A stretch of 64,000 bases of DNA from Angiostrongylus vasorum (lineage: Eukaryota; Nematoda; Chromadorea; Rhabditida; Metastrongylidae), in contig JADANN010000449.1 of assembly GCA_018806985.1 (NCBI GenBank), forward strand, positions 354,615-418,614, in the 5' to 3' direction. The notes under the pieces are model-generated. The model was not told where the DNA came from. It saw only the letters and a program-made list of their open reading frames with translations, and did not search any database. Shown in pieces: positions 1-11,200 of the stretch. Position numbers and translations under genes: made by a program. Positions within the stretch are counted from its first letter, which is position 1. Every line of letters starts with the position of its first letter.

Positions 1-266
1 CAACAATTTTCTTAAATTTAAACCTTATCATTCATGGACTATCAAACACTTCTACAAAATCTTGTCATTGCACGTTTACACCCCAACGGTTGGAAAGCGA
101 AAAAAAACTAATAAAGAAACTTTTCACAGTGTTCACAGCTTAAGAAGAATGCACTAAAAAGTAGGACGAGAGAACTAGCCCCAAACGCTTCTGTATCCCT
201 TGTTTTCACTGGAAAACTTGACATTTTATCATTGGTTGGGCCAAAAAGCGTCATATGATGCCTTAC

Positions 267-3200
267 TTGGATTTCATGATTGAAGCAACCAGTTGTCCTT
301 TTCGTGAGACCAATTGTATTCACTGCTTCTTTTGCCAAATGTTCTGGCGTGACCACAAATAGTGAGCCTTTCTGAAAAAAAAAGCCCATCAATATTTTAT
401 GGACATTGTTTTAAGATTATTACTGACTCTTGCATAAAAAATGAGCAAAGGTGCACATATGCCGGGGCGAGCATAGTGCAGGAATTATAGGTGCCATGCA
501 ATTCATACACGGCTGTCGGTCCAACCTCATACCCTGGTCGAACCCATCCTTTAGCCACTCCGGAGTCGGCAAACTAGTACCAGACTTGTCTTGGAGGACA
601 AAAATACTGATATGATATCTCGGTAGATGATCACAAGTAATTTTGTAGACTAACTGTGGATACGAATATGTCAGCGATGCTACGAATGGAGTCAAATGAA
701 CGGCACATCTTTGAGTGAATGAATACTTACTTGGATACTTGAATGCCCTTTTTCACTGGTTGTGCGGGCCTCAGTAAAATTTCCACTTTTTTCGGAGTTT
801 CGCTAGTTTAGCTATTGCGGTTCCCTAGAGTCCAGAGGTCAGCCTAGCCAAAGTGTGCCCCCAGGTCGTCACCACCACAGGCAGACGCTGCCCTTGTGGA
901 TCAGAGGGTGATTTGCCACCATGCGACTACTTTGATACCAGTACGGTGGTGGATCCAGGGGTATTAGTTTACTCTTAGCAGGGCTTCCTTATGGAAACGA
1001 TGACCTCCTCAGCTTGGGAGACTCTGCTGGGAAGATGAATTCCACGGCTGTACATCGAGGCCTAACACTCAGAAACACCTCTCATCCACGATAAGTGGTA
1101 AACCGTTGGGAGGTTTAAGTGAATGATCAACGCAGAACTCTTTATCGTCTATTACTTATGTGCCGTTCTTAAGCGATTAAAGTTACAAGTTTGACTCTTT
1201 TCTGATCGAGATTTTTTGAAGAACTTGTAAAATTAGTGTAATGCTCCGGATGAAATGAGATTTTGTCAAACTTCCCTGTAAGATCTCACAGTGATTTCGC
1301 AGGAAATATAAAAGACTGCGACTTGTAAAGGGGTTTTTTGTTATAAATTTCGCCATACCGATCCCTAAAGCTCGTTTTTGCGGGGTCATGGAAACACATC
1401 AAAGGTGAGAGCAAATGAGGTCGACCGGCGAAGATGTGTATCTTATCAGAAGTGCGACCAAAAAAATCTCGATAAAGATCTACACATTGTTCACCCAACA
1501 ATAGAATGTTTTGGAAAAAAACAAACATCAACCGATCTGTGAACTAAAACTGGAACAGGGGTAGAATGTCTTCATAAACCAAACCAAATATCACTTGTTG
1601 TTGTTGTTGTTGTGTTTTTAAAAGAAGAATTATGCACATCACATCCAAGGATCCATATATCCAAAGAAGGAATGAAAAATTTAGTGAATATTCATAGGAT
1701 TATGGCAAACGGTGTCTATTCATCAACAGCGCTCCGAACGTGGAATGATCAGGAAGGAAGAACCCTTGATGAGAGAAAACCGCACTTACTTCGATGAAGA
1801 CCATTTTCGTGGCGACCAGTGCCGGTGTCAGACATTGAACAGAAATCGTCTTATATTCTCGATCTATACATTCACATAAGAATAACAATAATGCCTGAAA
1901 TTTATAACACAGTAGGGAAGAGTTATTACTCCTATTGATGTTAGTATAACTGTTACAGAACACTCAGTTCCTAACACAGTTCAACGACATTCATTGTTTC
2001 TATAGGCCATGGGATGTTCACACTATTTGGCTGATGGTTTAGTGTCATCGCTACAAAAATCATATATGAAACCCAATTTGTTGTTAAGAACTTCCCTCCT
2101 AACAAACTCGCTCTTCTTCACAGCCGGTTTCGCTTGCTAAGGAGTGAAACCGTACCCGTATAATTGTTAACATATGATAGTAAATTGTACCACATCCGTC
2201 ATTTTTTTTTGTTTTGTCAAAAATCAGAGACATGTGTTAGCAACCTGGTGCATCAATTCATGAAGGAAGGTCCATCAGACCAAAAGAACTTCATCATTTG
2301 TGCTAAGGTTAAGTGAAAGTCGATCTTTCGAACTACTGTATGAGAGCCACTATGAGTAGTTGTACTGCCAAAGCTATAATCGATTTTATTGACAGAAGTT
2401 CATAATTTAAAAAACTGGTTAGTGGAAGGAATAGTGGGATTTTTACTAGACTTTCTATGAGGTCAACAGAAATAGAAAAACACTCAACATCATGTTGACG
2501 AAAATCGCGCGTATTGATTAGTCAGCAGAAATCAATACGCAAGATTGCACGCTGTAGTGTCTTGGCGAGCGCACGCGTGAAGCTTTCCCTTTGATCATAC
2601 GGTGGTTTGTTTCAAGTCATGAACGAATTTCTTCATCATGATGTTTCGTTTGTTTTATTCTTTACCTTAGACGCTGAATAGGCTGCCAGAAGAGGAATTG
2701 GACGATATCCCTGTGATGAGGACAGCACGACGATTTGACCTCCTCCAGATTTTTCCATCGGCGGTAAAATCAGAGACATAAACTCGGCTGCTCCTAGACC
2801 GTTCACTTTCAGAATTTTACGATCAGCATCTGGATTATCACCGTAACGTTCGAGATTATCTCGTCCAACACCGACACTGTTCACTGAAAATAAGATCACA
2901 CCAGTGTAAAATGAACGCTAGTACCCACGACCATGATGATACTAAATAGCATTAGTGAAAGTCATCCAATAGGTAACGACCCCTCGTTGTTTTGAGTCTA
3001 CATCACATGCTTCTTCCAGTAGTTTTCTAGCAACAACGAGATGTTGGATGGAAGATGAGACTAGTTCTTCGGAATAGATTTCCAAATCCATACCCGCAAA
3101 TCCGACATCAACATCCGAAACGAACTTTCGTAGCTCTTCATAATCATTGGTATCGAAGTCGAAGAGATACGTTTTCACACGACATCCATACGATAGCTCT

Positions 3201-6199
3201 AGAACGAGGGAGAAAGAGCTTCGAGTTTTCCAGTCATTCAGATGATCAATAGAAAGGACAAAAAAAGGTTTCGTATATAGACATTCAACATTTATTCATT
3301 CTCTTCCTACTTCAATACAAATTCACCTGCAAACATCGAAGAAAAGTCTGAACATCATCGCTAAAAGGGCTTTTCTATTCTTAGGAACAACATCTATAAT
3401 ACATTAACAGAAAGCTTTTAAAAAAAACTAACTCACCTAGGAACGTTTTAAGGTCGCTGAGTTTCGTTTGATTTCTCCCAATTATTATGAACTTCCTTAG
3501 GCCTCTTTTTGCTAATTCAATTGTATACGCTTTTCCAATACCGTCTGTACCACCGGTTACAACTGAACGAAATCTAATAGTGATCCGAAAATGTGCTAGT
3601 CTTAGCACTAGTTTCTTATTGAATTCATAGCGTTTTTTTTCATGATTTATTGTCAGTTATTACTCGGATGATATCTATCAGAAATTATCCCTCTTCCCCT
3701 TTCCTGGGGTTAACGCCTCCACCACCAAACCATGCGGGTCTTTCGTTTCGCTTGTCTCTCAACTGTGCTTTATAGGTGCCATCAGCAGCTACCCGCCAAG
3801 GTGAAACGAAGGGGCTCGCATGGTGTCGTGGTGAAAGCGCTAGTCGCCGGAGAGGATAACAGCGTGATCGATCCCCACCGCAGGCAACGGCAGTACGGAG
3901 TTTTCTAAATATCTCAGCATCATCGTGGTTATGTTTCACATCATACCCCTGCCATGAGAAGAGAGTAGGCAGTAAATAAAAGTGCTAACTTGCGCTTAAC
4001 AGCGCTATTTATCACAACATTTGTAGCGGAATAATTCCTGGAAAGAATGTGGACAATCCCACTATTTCGTGGAAGAAACCTATACAATTTTAACCCTCAG
4101 AGTCCATAGCTGGTTTTTTTAGTCAAATGCTGATTATTTTTTCAATAATCAGAATATCTGAGAAATTGAAAAACGTAAATAGCCTATAGGACAGACTTTG
4201 CTCTATCAACTTAAGAGCAACTATGATTTGTTAACACCGTATGCTGTATTAAAACCGTCAGTTGACTTCTAAAGGAACGGATAGTACAGTGGTAGTGATA
4301 CCGATCATCATGAGCATGGTACTGGTTCGATCCAGCTACGGGCTCACCAAGCCCGTCATTTCTCCGGGTTAGGTAAATTGGTATCGGGCTTGTGCGGAAA
4401 AAAAACCGCTCTCTGCAATCGAATTGGGAACGCTCCAGAGCGAGTATTTCAAGACTGCAGTGAAAATCGACTCGACCAGCATTCTACGACATTCAGGATG
4501 AAATGGAAGTCCTCAAGCAGCAGCCGAAGCAACACATAAAAGTTGGAAGAACATCGTGAAAGATGGATGCGAGGGAACGAATCGAATATGAGAGAAGTAC
4601 TGGGATCCGGTCAGCAGACGTGAAAACGGATCGTATGAAATAAAACATAAAAAATTGACCTCTGAAGCTGCTTAGAGTTCAAATTTTCTAAAGAATTATG
4701 AAGAAGAAAGCTTAAATTTTTTTTCGATTCCCTAACGAAATCCCGGCAGCCATGAACATTAACGAACCAGTTGGAAACATCAACGTGTCCTAAATGGATG
4801 AAATGCCGCTGATTCAATTGCTTTCATTCTCGAAATACCAGCCTCGCCGAAAGAAAGGGACAAAAAAGCAGCTTCTGGCCTCTATAAAATCAGGATTTCA
4901 CATTGATAGAGGTATAGATCTTTTAACGTATTGACAACGATCAGTAGGTTATAATGGATTCCATTGCAATCAATAATTTTCACTTTGGGAAGAAATATGT
5001 TGACGTAGAGGTGATAGCCGCCGTTTTTTTGCACCGTATGCGTTGAAATCAACTCGTGTAGGGCTCTATATGTTAATATTTCATGAACAGAATGAGAATA
5101 ATGACAACAGAAGCTGAACAATCGCAACTACAACGTAGACGATTGCAACAGAGCGTGGACAATTGCATGTCCCATTTTACTGGATACTGACATTTCGAAG
5201 ACTATTTCTACTAGTATTACTAGTACCACCAATCTGTATTTGTCGACGTTATGCGCCAAAACCTTCCAGTGAGTTCCGTTTGGTTGACATACAAGAAAAA
5301 CATGAAACTCTCCGTATGAAACACTTCTTTTCAACTTCTCATGCCTATTCGAAAATTTAGAGCTTACCTGTCCATCGATTCACATATGGTTTAAGATTTG
5401 GCGTATAGAACAATGGTGCCACCAAATAGATAAAAATCACCTTGATCAGCACAAATACGGTCCTAAATCACTCACACTAAGATTATATGAGGAATTATTT
5501 AACAGAAAGGATGGTAAGGTCACTAAGGATAAGGATAAGCTCTGTGATAGCATCACTTACTAATCAACAGTACTGGATTTCAATGTACTAGTCTCGCCCA
5601 TTGAACAGAAATCTTCTTGGATATATTATTAAAATTAACGAAAACAAAATCGAAAATGGTAAAAATGAAAAAAAATGGGAATAGAAACTTAATGTTAGCA
5701 GAATGCTCTGCTTTCAATTTTTAGAGAGCCATTCACTCATTCCGTTTGATACTGAACAATCATACTTTATAGCTAGTCACACAAAACTAGCTGATAGACA
5801 GACCAAACGAAGGACCCGCATGGTGTGGTGGTGAACTCGTTAGACCCCGGAAGAGGTAATCGCGAGCTCGTTACCCACCGCAGACACCTGCGATCGGAGT
5901 TTTGCAAATATCTCAGCATTATCTTGTATTTCACATGATACCCTGCCGTGAAAAAATTATAATACGCAGTAAGTAAAAAGGTCAAGATAATCATGTATTA
6001 TTAGTGGTAAAGGACAACTTTCCAATTTATCACGAATGGATCTTATTTCTTAACAGTTCATTCATAAGAAGTATTACTTTCCACGACGTTGAAAGAAGAG
6101 AACTGTCAAGTGATTTTCCAATCGCTTTGAAACCACTGTAACATTCTCCCAAATGATTTGCATTTCAATCATTCCCGGAAAAGAGTTCATTTTGGACAT
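267..6199 (-). CDS. HSDL1/KAR-type short-chain dehydrogenase, 3' end outside window
   Basis: Multi-exon SDR gene, partial. Coding exons in transcript order: 6078-6199 (the ATG is at 6199 or 6190, uncertain), 5368-5462, 3437-3562, 3094-3198, 2666-2883, 1790-1894, 267-371; phases join to 292 codons. Exons 1-2 encode a hydrophobic, probably membrane-inserted N terminus rich in V, I, L and F. Exon 3 has the nucleotide-binding TGGTDGIGK motif, exon 5 the NSVG equivalent of NNAG, then the catalytic-type SSS and YSASK. Exon 6 has the family motif PALVATKM, and exon 7 the C-terminal motif [10 protein letters not shown] followed by NHEIQ. The closest families by motif are HSDL1, 17-beta-HSD12 and let-767. 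These act at ER or mitochondrial membranes on acyl or steroid substrates, but the true substrate is unknown and HSDL1 itself is considered inactive. About 30-40 C-terminal residues should lie left of base 1. Introns carry repeat families A, B, C and D. Confidence 0.88.
466..715 (+). repeat. Family A tRNA-type SINE, degraded copy
   Basis: It matches the family A body (CGGAGTCGGCAAACTAGTAC, then CAGACTTGTCT, then a GAAGTC-like 3' part), but the tRNA-like head is eroded. It lies in an intron of the SDR gene, antisense to it, and directly abuts a family C copy. Confidence 0.6.
722..1118 (-). repeat. Family C interspersed repeat, near full length
   Basis: Near full-length family C (about 390 bp). 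On the plus strand it begins with the TACTTACTTGGATACTTGAA tail side and ends with the CGGTAAACCGTTGGGAGG head side, so the element's sense strand is taken as minus with an (AAGT)n-like 3' tail. Other copies lie at 24845, 26205, 28870, 43090, 46420, 56045 and 59670. Confidence 0.75.
3715..3975. repeat. Family B SINE, head-to-head pair
   Basis: A minus-strand head fragment (about 3717-3796, containing CCATGCGGGTCTTTCGTTTC) is followed at once by a plus-strand copy (about 3800-3975, GAAACGAAGG to the GGCAGTAAATAAA tail). The plus copy has the B-box-like TGATCGATCCCCACC. Together they form an inverted repeat in the region upstream of SDR exon 3. Confidence 0.75.
4270..4660 (+). repeat. Family D tRNA-type SINE
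   Basis: The head has an A-box-like GATAGTACAGTGGTAGTGAT and a B-box-like GGTTCGATCC. The body has GGTAAATTGGTATCGGGCTT and GGGAACGCTCC, and the end is A-rich (ATAAAACATAAAAAA). About 350 bp; one of nine copies. Confidence 0.75.
5795..5985 (+). repeat. Family B SINE, single plus copy
   Basis: It contains ACGAAGGACCCGCATGGTGT, a B-box position degraded to GCTCGTTACCCACC, CTCAGCATTATC, and the tail CGCAGTAAGTAAAAA. It lies in SDR intron 1. Confidence 0.75.
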
Positions 6200-8295
6200 C
6201 ACATCATCCAAGTTGATGAACGTGACAAATTTTTTCGGTAGTTTCACAAAGGAATAAATTCTATGCCGCCCGATCAAAGAGACGATCTGGACTTGTCGCC
6301 CAAAACAGACAAACTAAATGTAATGTAAAAAACTTGTTTTACTGCCTCTCCAGTTGCTTCGTCTGAGTGAGCAGAATTCACATAGCAACCGTGACGCATG
6401 ACGGAACAAATGGAAACTGTATAAGTTCCCTGATCGGTCAAGACACTTGATAATTGACGACACTATGGCACAGGTGACAGGAATGATTATAACACAGGTA
6501 TGCAGGTACTATTGATCTTGTTCGCCGATGGGGAGATCTACAACACCAGGTTCAAGGTTAGGGATTGCATTCTAGGGTTCCGAAGACCTTATAGTGTTTT
6601 GGACACAGCGGCCACCGTGGCTCTCGGTTCTACTCAGAGCTCTGGGAGAACCAACTTTGGGGTCGGTTAATTTGTACTAGACCCGTTCGAGACGATATGG
6701 AACACCGAACTGATACATCAGTAGGCCATTGTATGAACCAAATTTGTATTCGACCACCTCTACGATGCTATGAATGTAGTCGAATGCATGGCGTTTCTAT
6801 AGGGGATTGTTCAGCGCTCAGTGCTCATTCGTTTATAAGGTGTTGAGTTTCACACGAAGAATGTGCCAAGCATAAGTACTAAGCAAGTTATAAATGCAGT
6901 TCATGTTAACAACCGCTAAACAAATCCCTGCTGGTCTTTCATTGTTTTGATGAAATCGGCACTTTCAGCATGCTACATGAATTTTCATCATCTAAATGTT
7001 TTGTTGTAAAACATTTCATTTTTTGTCCCTACGAGAGAGCAAAATATTTTTACTCTTCAATTAGATCCTGACAGAAACGGTAAACTGGTTCAAATACAAA
7101 ACGATCTCACACTTTGACGAAAAAAACCAAGCAATATATTGACGTCCAACTCTACCACGTCGGTTATTTCTTATAATATTTATAGTGTGTAGGAAGGTCA
7201 TAGGAAAAGAACACTGAAAAACTGGCCATGTTACCACGGCTCTGCTCGATTAGTGTAATTCATTGCTTCTTTTGTCATCATAGAAAGTGAATATGAAGAA
7301 AAAGGGTGTTCAAAAAGGAGTACTGTCCGACAGAATGTTCAGGAAAGAATATGAAGTTATAAATAATCGCCTACAGTACCTGCATAGGCGATATCCTACG
7401 TAAACGAATGGAATAGTGCTTAGCATCATCATCACGACAACTGGCGGGCGTGGGACTGGTATCCACGGCCGAAATGGGAGGAGTTCGGGATATTTCCGCT
7501 GGAGGTGTTACAGTCTGAAAGCACAGAGCGATGATGAGATAGTACGAGACAAAGACACAGTAGGCGTGGATGATGTTCCCACGACAATAGCTCAGGTGAC
7601 CTTCAAAAGGCCATAGAACGTGCTCGACCCACTAACGGTTCGAATTGAATTCCACGGGGTACATTGGTGTTTTTAAAACGTCGGTTCGCCTAGCAGAGTA
7701 GAAGTCTAAAGTTCGATCCATCATATGTCCAGATTATTTGTAATCGTTTATGGTTATGGTTGTTAACGTTCGTATTTCTAGCCAATTCCGTGACATGTTC
7801 CGAATTCGTGTCACTAGTCCATTTTGAATGGGCTGAACTCTGTGCGTTGAGGGTGTTACGCACAAGGCTAGATCGTAGTAATTCGGATCACCTTCAAAAG
7901 ACGATCGGACGTATCCGAGCACTAACGAAGTGAACTCAACAGGTTACGTTGGCGTTTTAAACACCATTACATGGTTGTCGTCTGTGTCGTGAAGGACATT
8001 CATTCAAAGTGCTCGCAGACTGTACCATGTAAACAAGTCGATCACGCGAAATTTCTTTTGAAAGACATCGTATTTCCTTTCAAATTTCCATGACATAGTA
8101 TTCAATATATTACTACGATTCGATCAAAGTTCACTTTTCAACTGAAATCTAACCGTTGGTGAACGATCCCGCAAATTATAACCAACCACCCAGTTCCTGT
8201 TCATTAACTGGTTTAACCTTTTTCTTTCCATGTTGAAAAAATCTGTCAAACTATAAGAACAACGTTTAGTGAAACAGACCTGTTACACAGCCCAT
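6200..8295. other. Intergenic spacer between the SDR gene and dymeclin
   Basis: No convincing gene was found. A short open stretch on the minus strand around 6340-6455 has a peptide-like composition but no clear splice partner. Two similar segments about 292 bp apart contain ACCTTCAAAAG (near 7598 and 7890), followed by a conserved ACTAACG. A degraded family A copy lies at about 6595-6850. The rest is AT-rich sequence without recognisable structure. Confidence 0.55.
6595..6850 (+). repeat. Family A SINE, strongly degraded
   Basis: Only the order of landmarks supports it: a GGGGTCGGTTAATTTGTACT core, ACATCAGTAGGCCATTGTAT, GTCGAATGCATGGCG, and GGGGATTGTTCAGCGCTCAG near the 3' end. The head boxes cannot be read. 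Confidence 0.45.
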
Positions 8296-11200
8296 TTAAA
8301 AATCACAAATGAGATCTGAATTCCCATAGAATAGTCCCATGCAACTACTAAATAATAAAAAGTAGTAGTCATGTAAACATCACTTCTGGACTACTGATTT
8401 AGTTCATATGATGGGTCTCGAGACAGTAATCGAAAGGTCAACCCATAGCGGATGCTATGCATTCCAAACACCGGAGGGCCCAGAGCAGCCATGTGGCCGG
8501 TATGACCTCTGCATGAGTCATTTTCTTTTTGCTGGTGCACTTTGACGTACACGAATCTTTTTCTAAACTTTTTATAATTGATCGACATCTTCACCGATAC
8601 CAGAAGCTGTGAAGGGCGTTGTCCCAGGGAAAAAGTACTCAGGATTATACAAAGAAATTTTTTTTTCTCACAGGAGTTCATTGAACAGTAATTTAACTAG
8701 TATTTCATGCTCATGTAAGTTACAGCTAGTTTGAATAAATAATGTTCATTGTGTGGAATGGACGGGTATAACAAAATATGCTCAGCATAAGCTGCAAGGC
8801 ACTTTAGTAATAATAGCAGTAATAATAACTATGGTAGTAATAAAGACAACGTGGCATAAGCTCTCGGTGATTTAATAAAAACCGAAGTGAGAATCTGATC
8901 GCAGATAATCCGAATTACGGTACGAGCTCGTGAACGGCGTAACACTTAATCATTCAGCATCGATGAATTGTTTCATCAAAAGTTTTTCGAAGACGAAAAA
9001 AGAAAAAGACCAGAAGTACCACGGTTACCTTGGACAACGCAAAAAATTCTCAGGCATTGAGGCATATCATAGAGAACATGCACGATATAATGAGTTCCAA
9101 GGTCAGCAGTCGATTGGAAAAGTCAGCGTTTTATCCATCGTTCGCAAACTAGTTTACTACAACATAACCAGTTTCCAAGATGGATATGGTCCCCTGTTGG
9201 CACAGAAGTGGTGGGATCATCCCATCTAATTGCTCATGTTCCCTGCATAGATATGTGAGATGTGACTCAAAGATAGTGTTATGGAAATAATAGCATCTAA
9301 TATTTGTTTACTCATAAGTATTTAAGGGGCGCTGTGGCGCAGTGGTTGGAGGCGCCACTGCGACGCGCACGTGGAATCGATCCCAGCGCCATGGCCCACC
9401 AAGCGTTCCATCCGTCCGGGGTCGGCAATACCAGACTTGTCTGCGGGGATAGCAGCACTGGCTCGATACACCGGTAGGCCGCCGCGAGTCATTGCAAAGG
9501 CCAGATATGCATTCAATCATCTCCAAAGATACTTAATGAAGTCGCATGCATGGCGCTTCTCTCAGAGATTGATCAACGTCGAAAGCTTTTTTTTGGAGCA
9601 TAAGTATTTATGTTCACATTTACACCTATATTTACCTCTATCTTGCATTTACACCAATTTCCATCGAGGTTTTTTTGGAGATTGGGTTTCTTCACAAGAA
9701 AGATAAAAACGATATATGGAAGTGTCGAGTCTTTAAAAAATCACCACCATTTGTTTTATATCTGCTTATTCTACCTATTTGTCTGTATAAAGGAATAGGC
9801 GCTGCTCCGACTCCGCCCCAAGCCCACCTAGACTCTCATCCCAGCGGGATCAGAAAATTAGTACAAAGTTGTCTGGAATAAGCTGACATTCAAACCACGC
9901 GGAAGCGCCCCAACACGGCTATTTTTAGTGTTTCAGAGAGAACCACCGACTCGACCAACATTCAGCGACATTTGCAAAGAAGACGAAAAAAATCCTCAAG
10001 CAGCAGCCGAAATCACACGCAAAAAAAGTTCGACGACCTTTGGGGATGACGGATAGAGGAAACGACTCGAACGCAAGAACTGCTGGAATCCGCACAGTAT
10101 GATATATGTGATGTAGGACCATATAATAACAATCATAAAATAATTTATTTACATAGCAGGGTATCACGTATTGCGCAGCTCAGTACTTAAGAAAACCGCA
10201 GTACAGCATTCGATTCGTTTCCACGTGTCCATCATCCACGAAGGGATTCGTCAGCTGCTTGAGGATTGTTGGTCTTCTTAATGAATACCGCCGAATGCCA
10301 GTCGAGTCGATTCTTTCTTAAATCTTAGGGATATCCGTTCTAAGCCAATCTCAGATCTTCAACACTAGAAGTCGACAGCTTTTGTGGTTGGAAGGAGTTC
10401 TTTTCGGACAAGTCTATTGTCAGTTTGATTGATGGGAAGCTTGATTGGCCTTGGGAACAGTGAACGTGTATAATTGAACAGCTCACTTAGGCACTGCAAA
10501 GCTGGCATTCGTTTGTAACAAGCGAAAAACTACCCGTAGCATCCTTGACTATTTCATGAAATTTCTTCTGTTGGCATACGGTATAAATTAACAAGTACTG
10601 ATATTCGTTTTTCTGCAGCCACAACACAGAACTTCTCAATGATTTATTCCTTTCTACATCCTAATGAAATTCTGTTTTGTGTGAGTAAAAAAGGGGGAAT
10701 TCACTTGTTCCTTTTTCAAACAGAGATACCAGTGAACCTTATAGGAAAGAAGTGGAACATTTCACACTTACTTTGCGAGTGGACGATCCACAACAACCAG
10801 AATACATTGGTTTTTCAGAGAATATATTTGGGAGTGATAGAAACACTTCATACATCTTGTTTGAAGAATTCGGAGCAAGTACATAGCAAACATAAGAATC
10901 GCGTTCTTAGCTGTTAGAGCCGTTAGTGACTGGATTCCTCGGGATGTTAAACGCACTACAGGAAGACCACAGACCCGATGGTCAGAGTTCTTCACGGAAA
11001 GCCTAGAAAAAAGACATGATTCTCATCGAGTAGCTAGAGCGAGCAGAATGCACTGAGCTACTTTTGCACGCGACAAGGAAAAATGGAAGATTTGCTGGTG
11101 GCCGCTCGAGTCACTCGACGATCAACGGAACTACGGGTGATACAGGTGATACGGTAACTTCGTAAATACTTTCTCAAGTGCTTCACTACCATTATAAATA

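Noticed and set aside
6340..6455. Possible extra exon upstream of the SDR start
   Set aside because: It is open on the minus strand with a CATAG acceptor, but joining it to the SDR first exon would need a 29-nt intron, too short to trust, and the N-terminal length already fits the family without it.
8440..8540. GC-rich stretch reading GHTGHMAALGPPVFG on the minus strand
   Set aside because: It looked like a conserved peptide, but it has no splice partner in dymeclin and its style suggests another interspersed repeat; a single copy here cannot decide.
9328..9390. Possible tRNA genes at the heads of families A, B and D
   Set aside because: They have A- and B-box-like motifs but do not fold into a full cloverleaf with an acceptor stem, and each is followed by a conserved non-tRNA body, so they are SINE heads.
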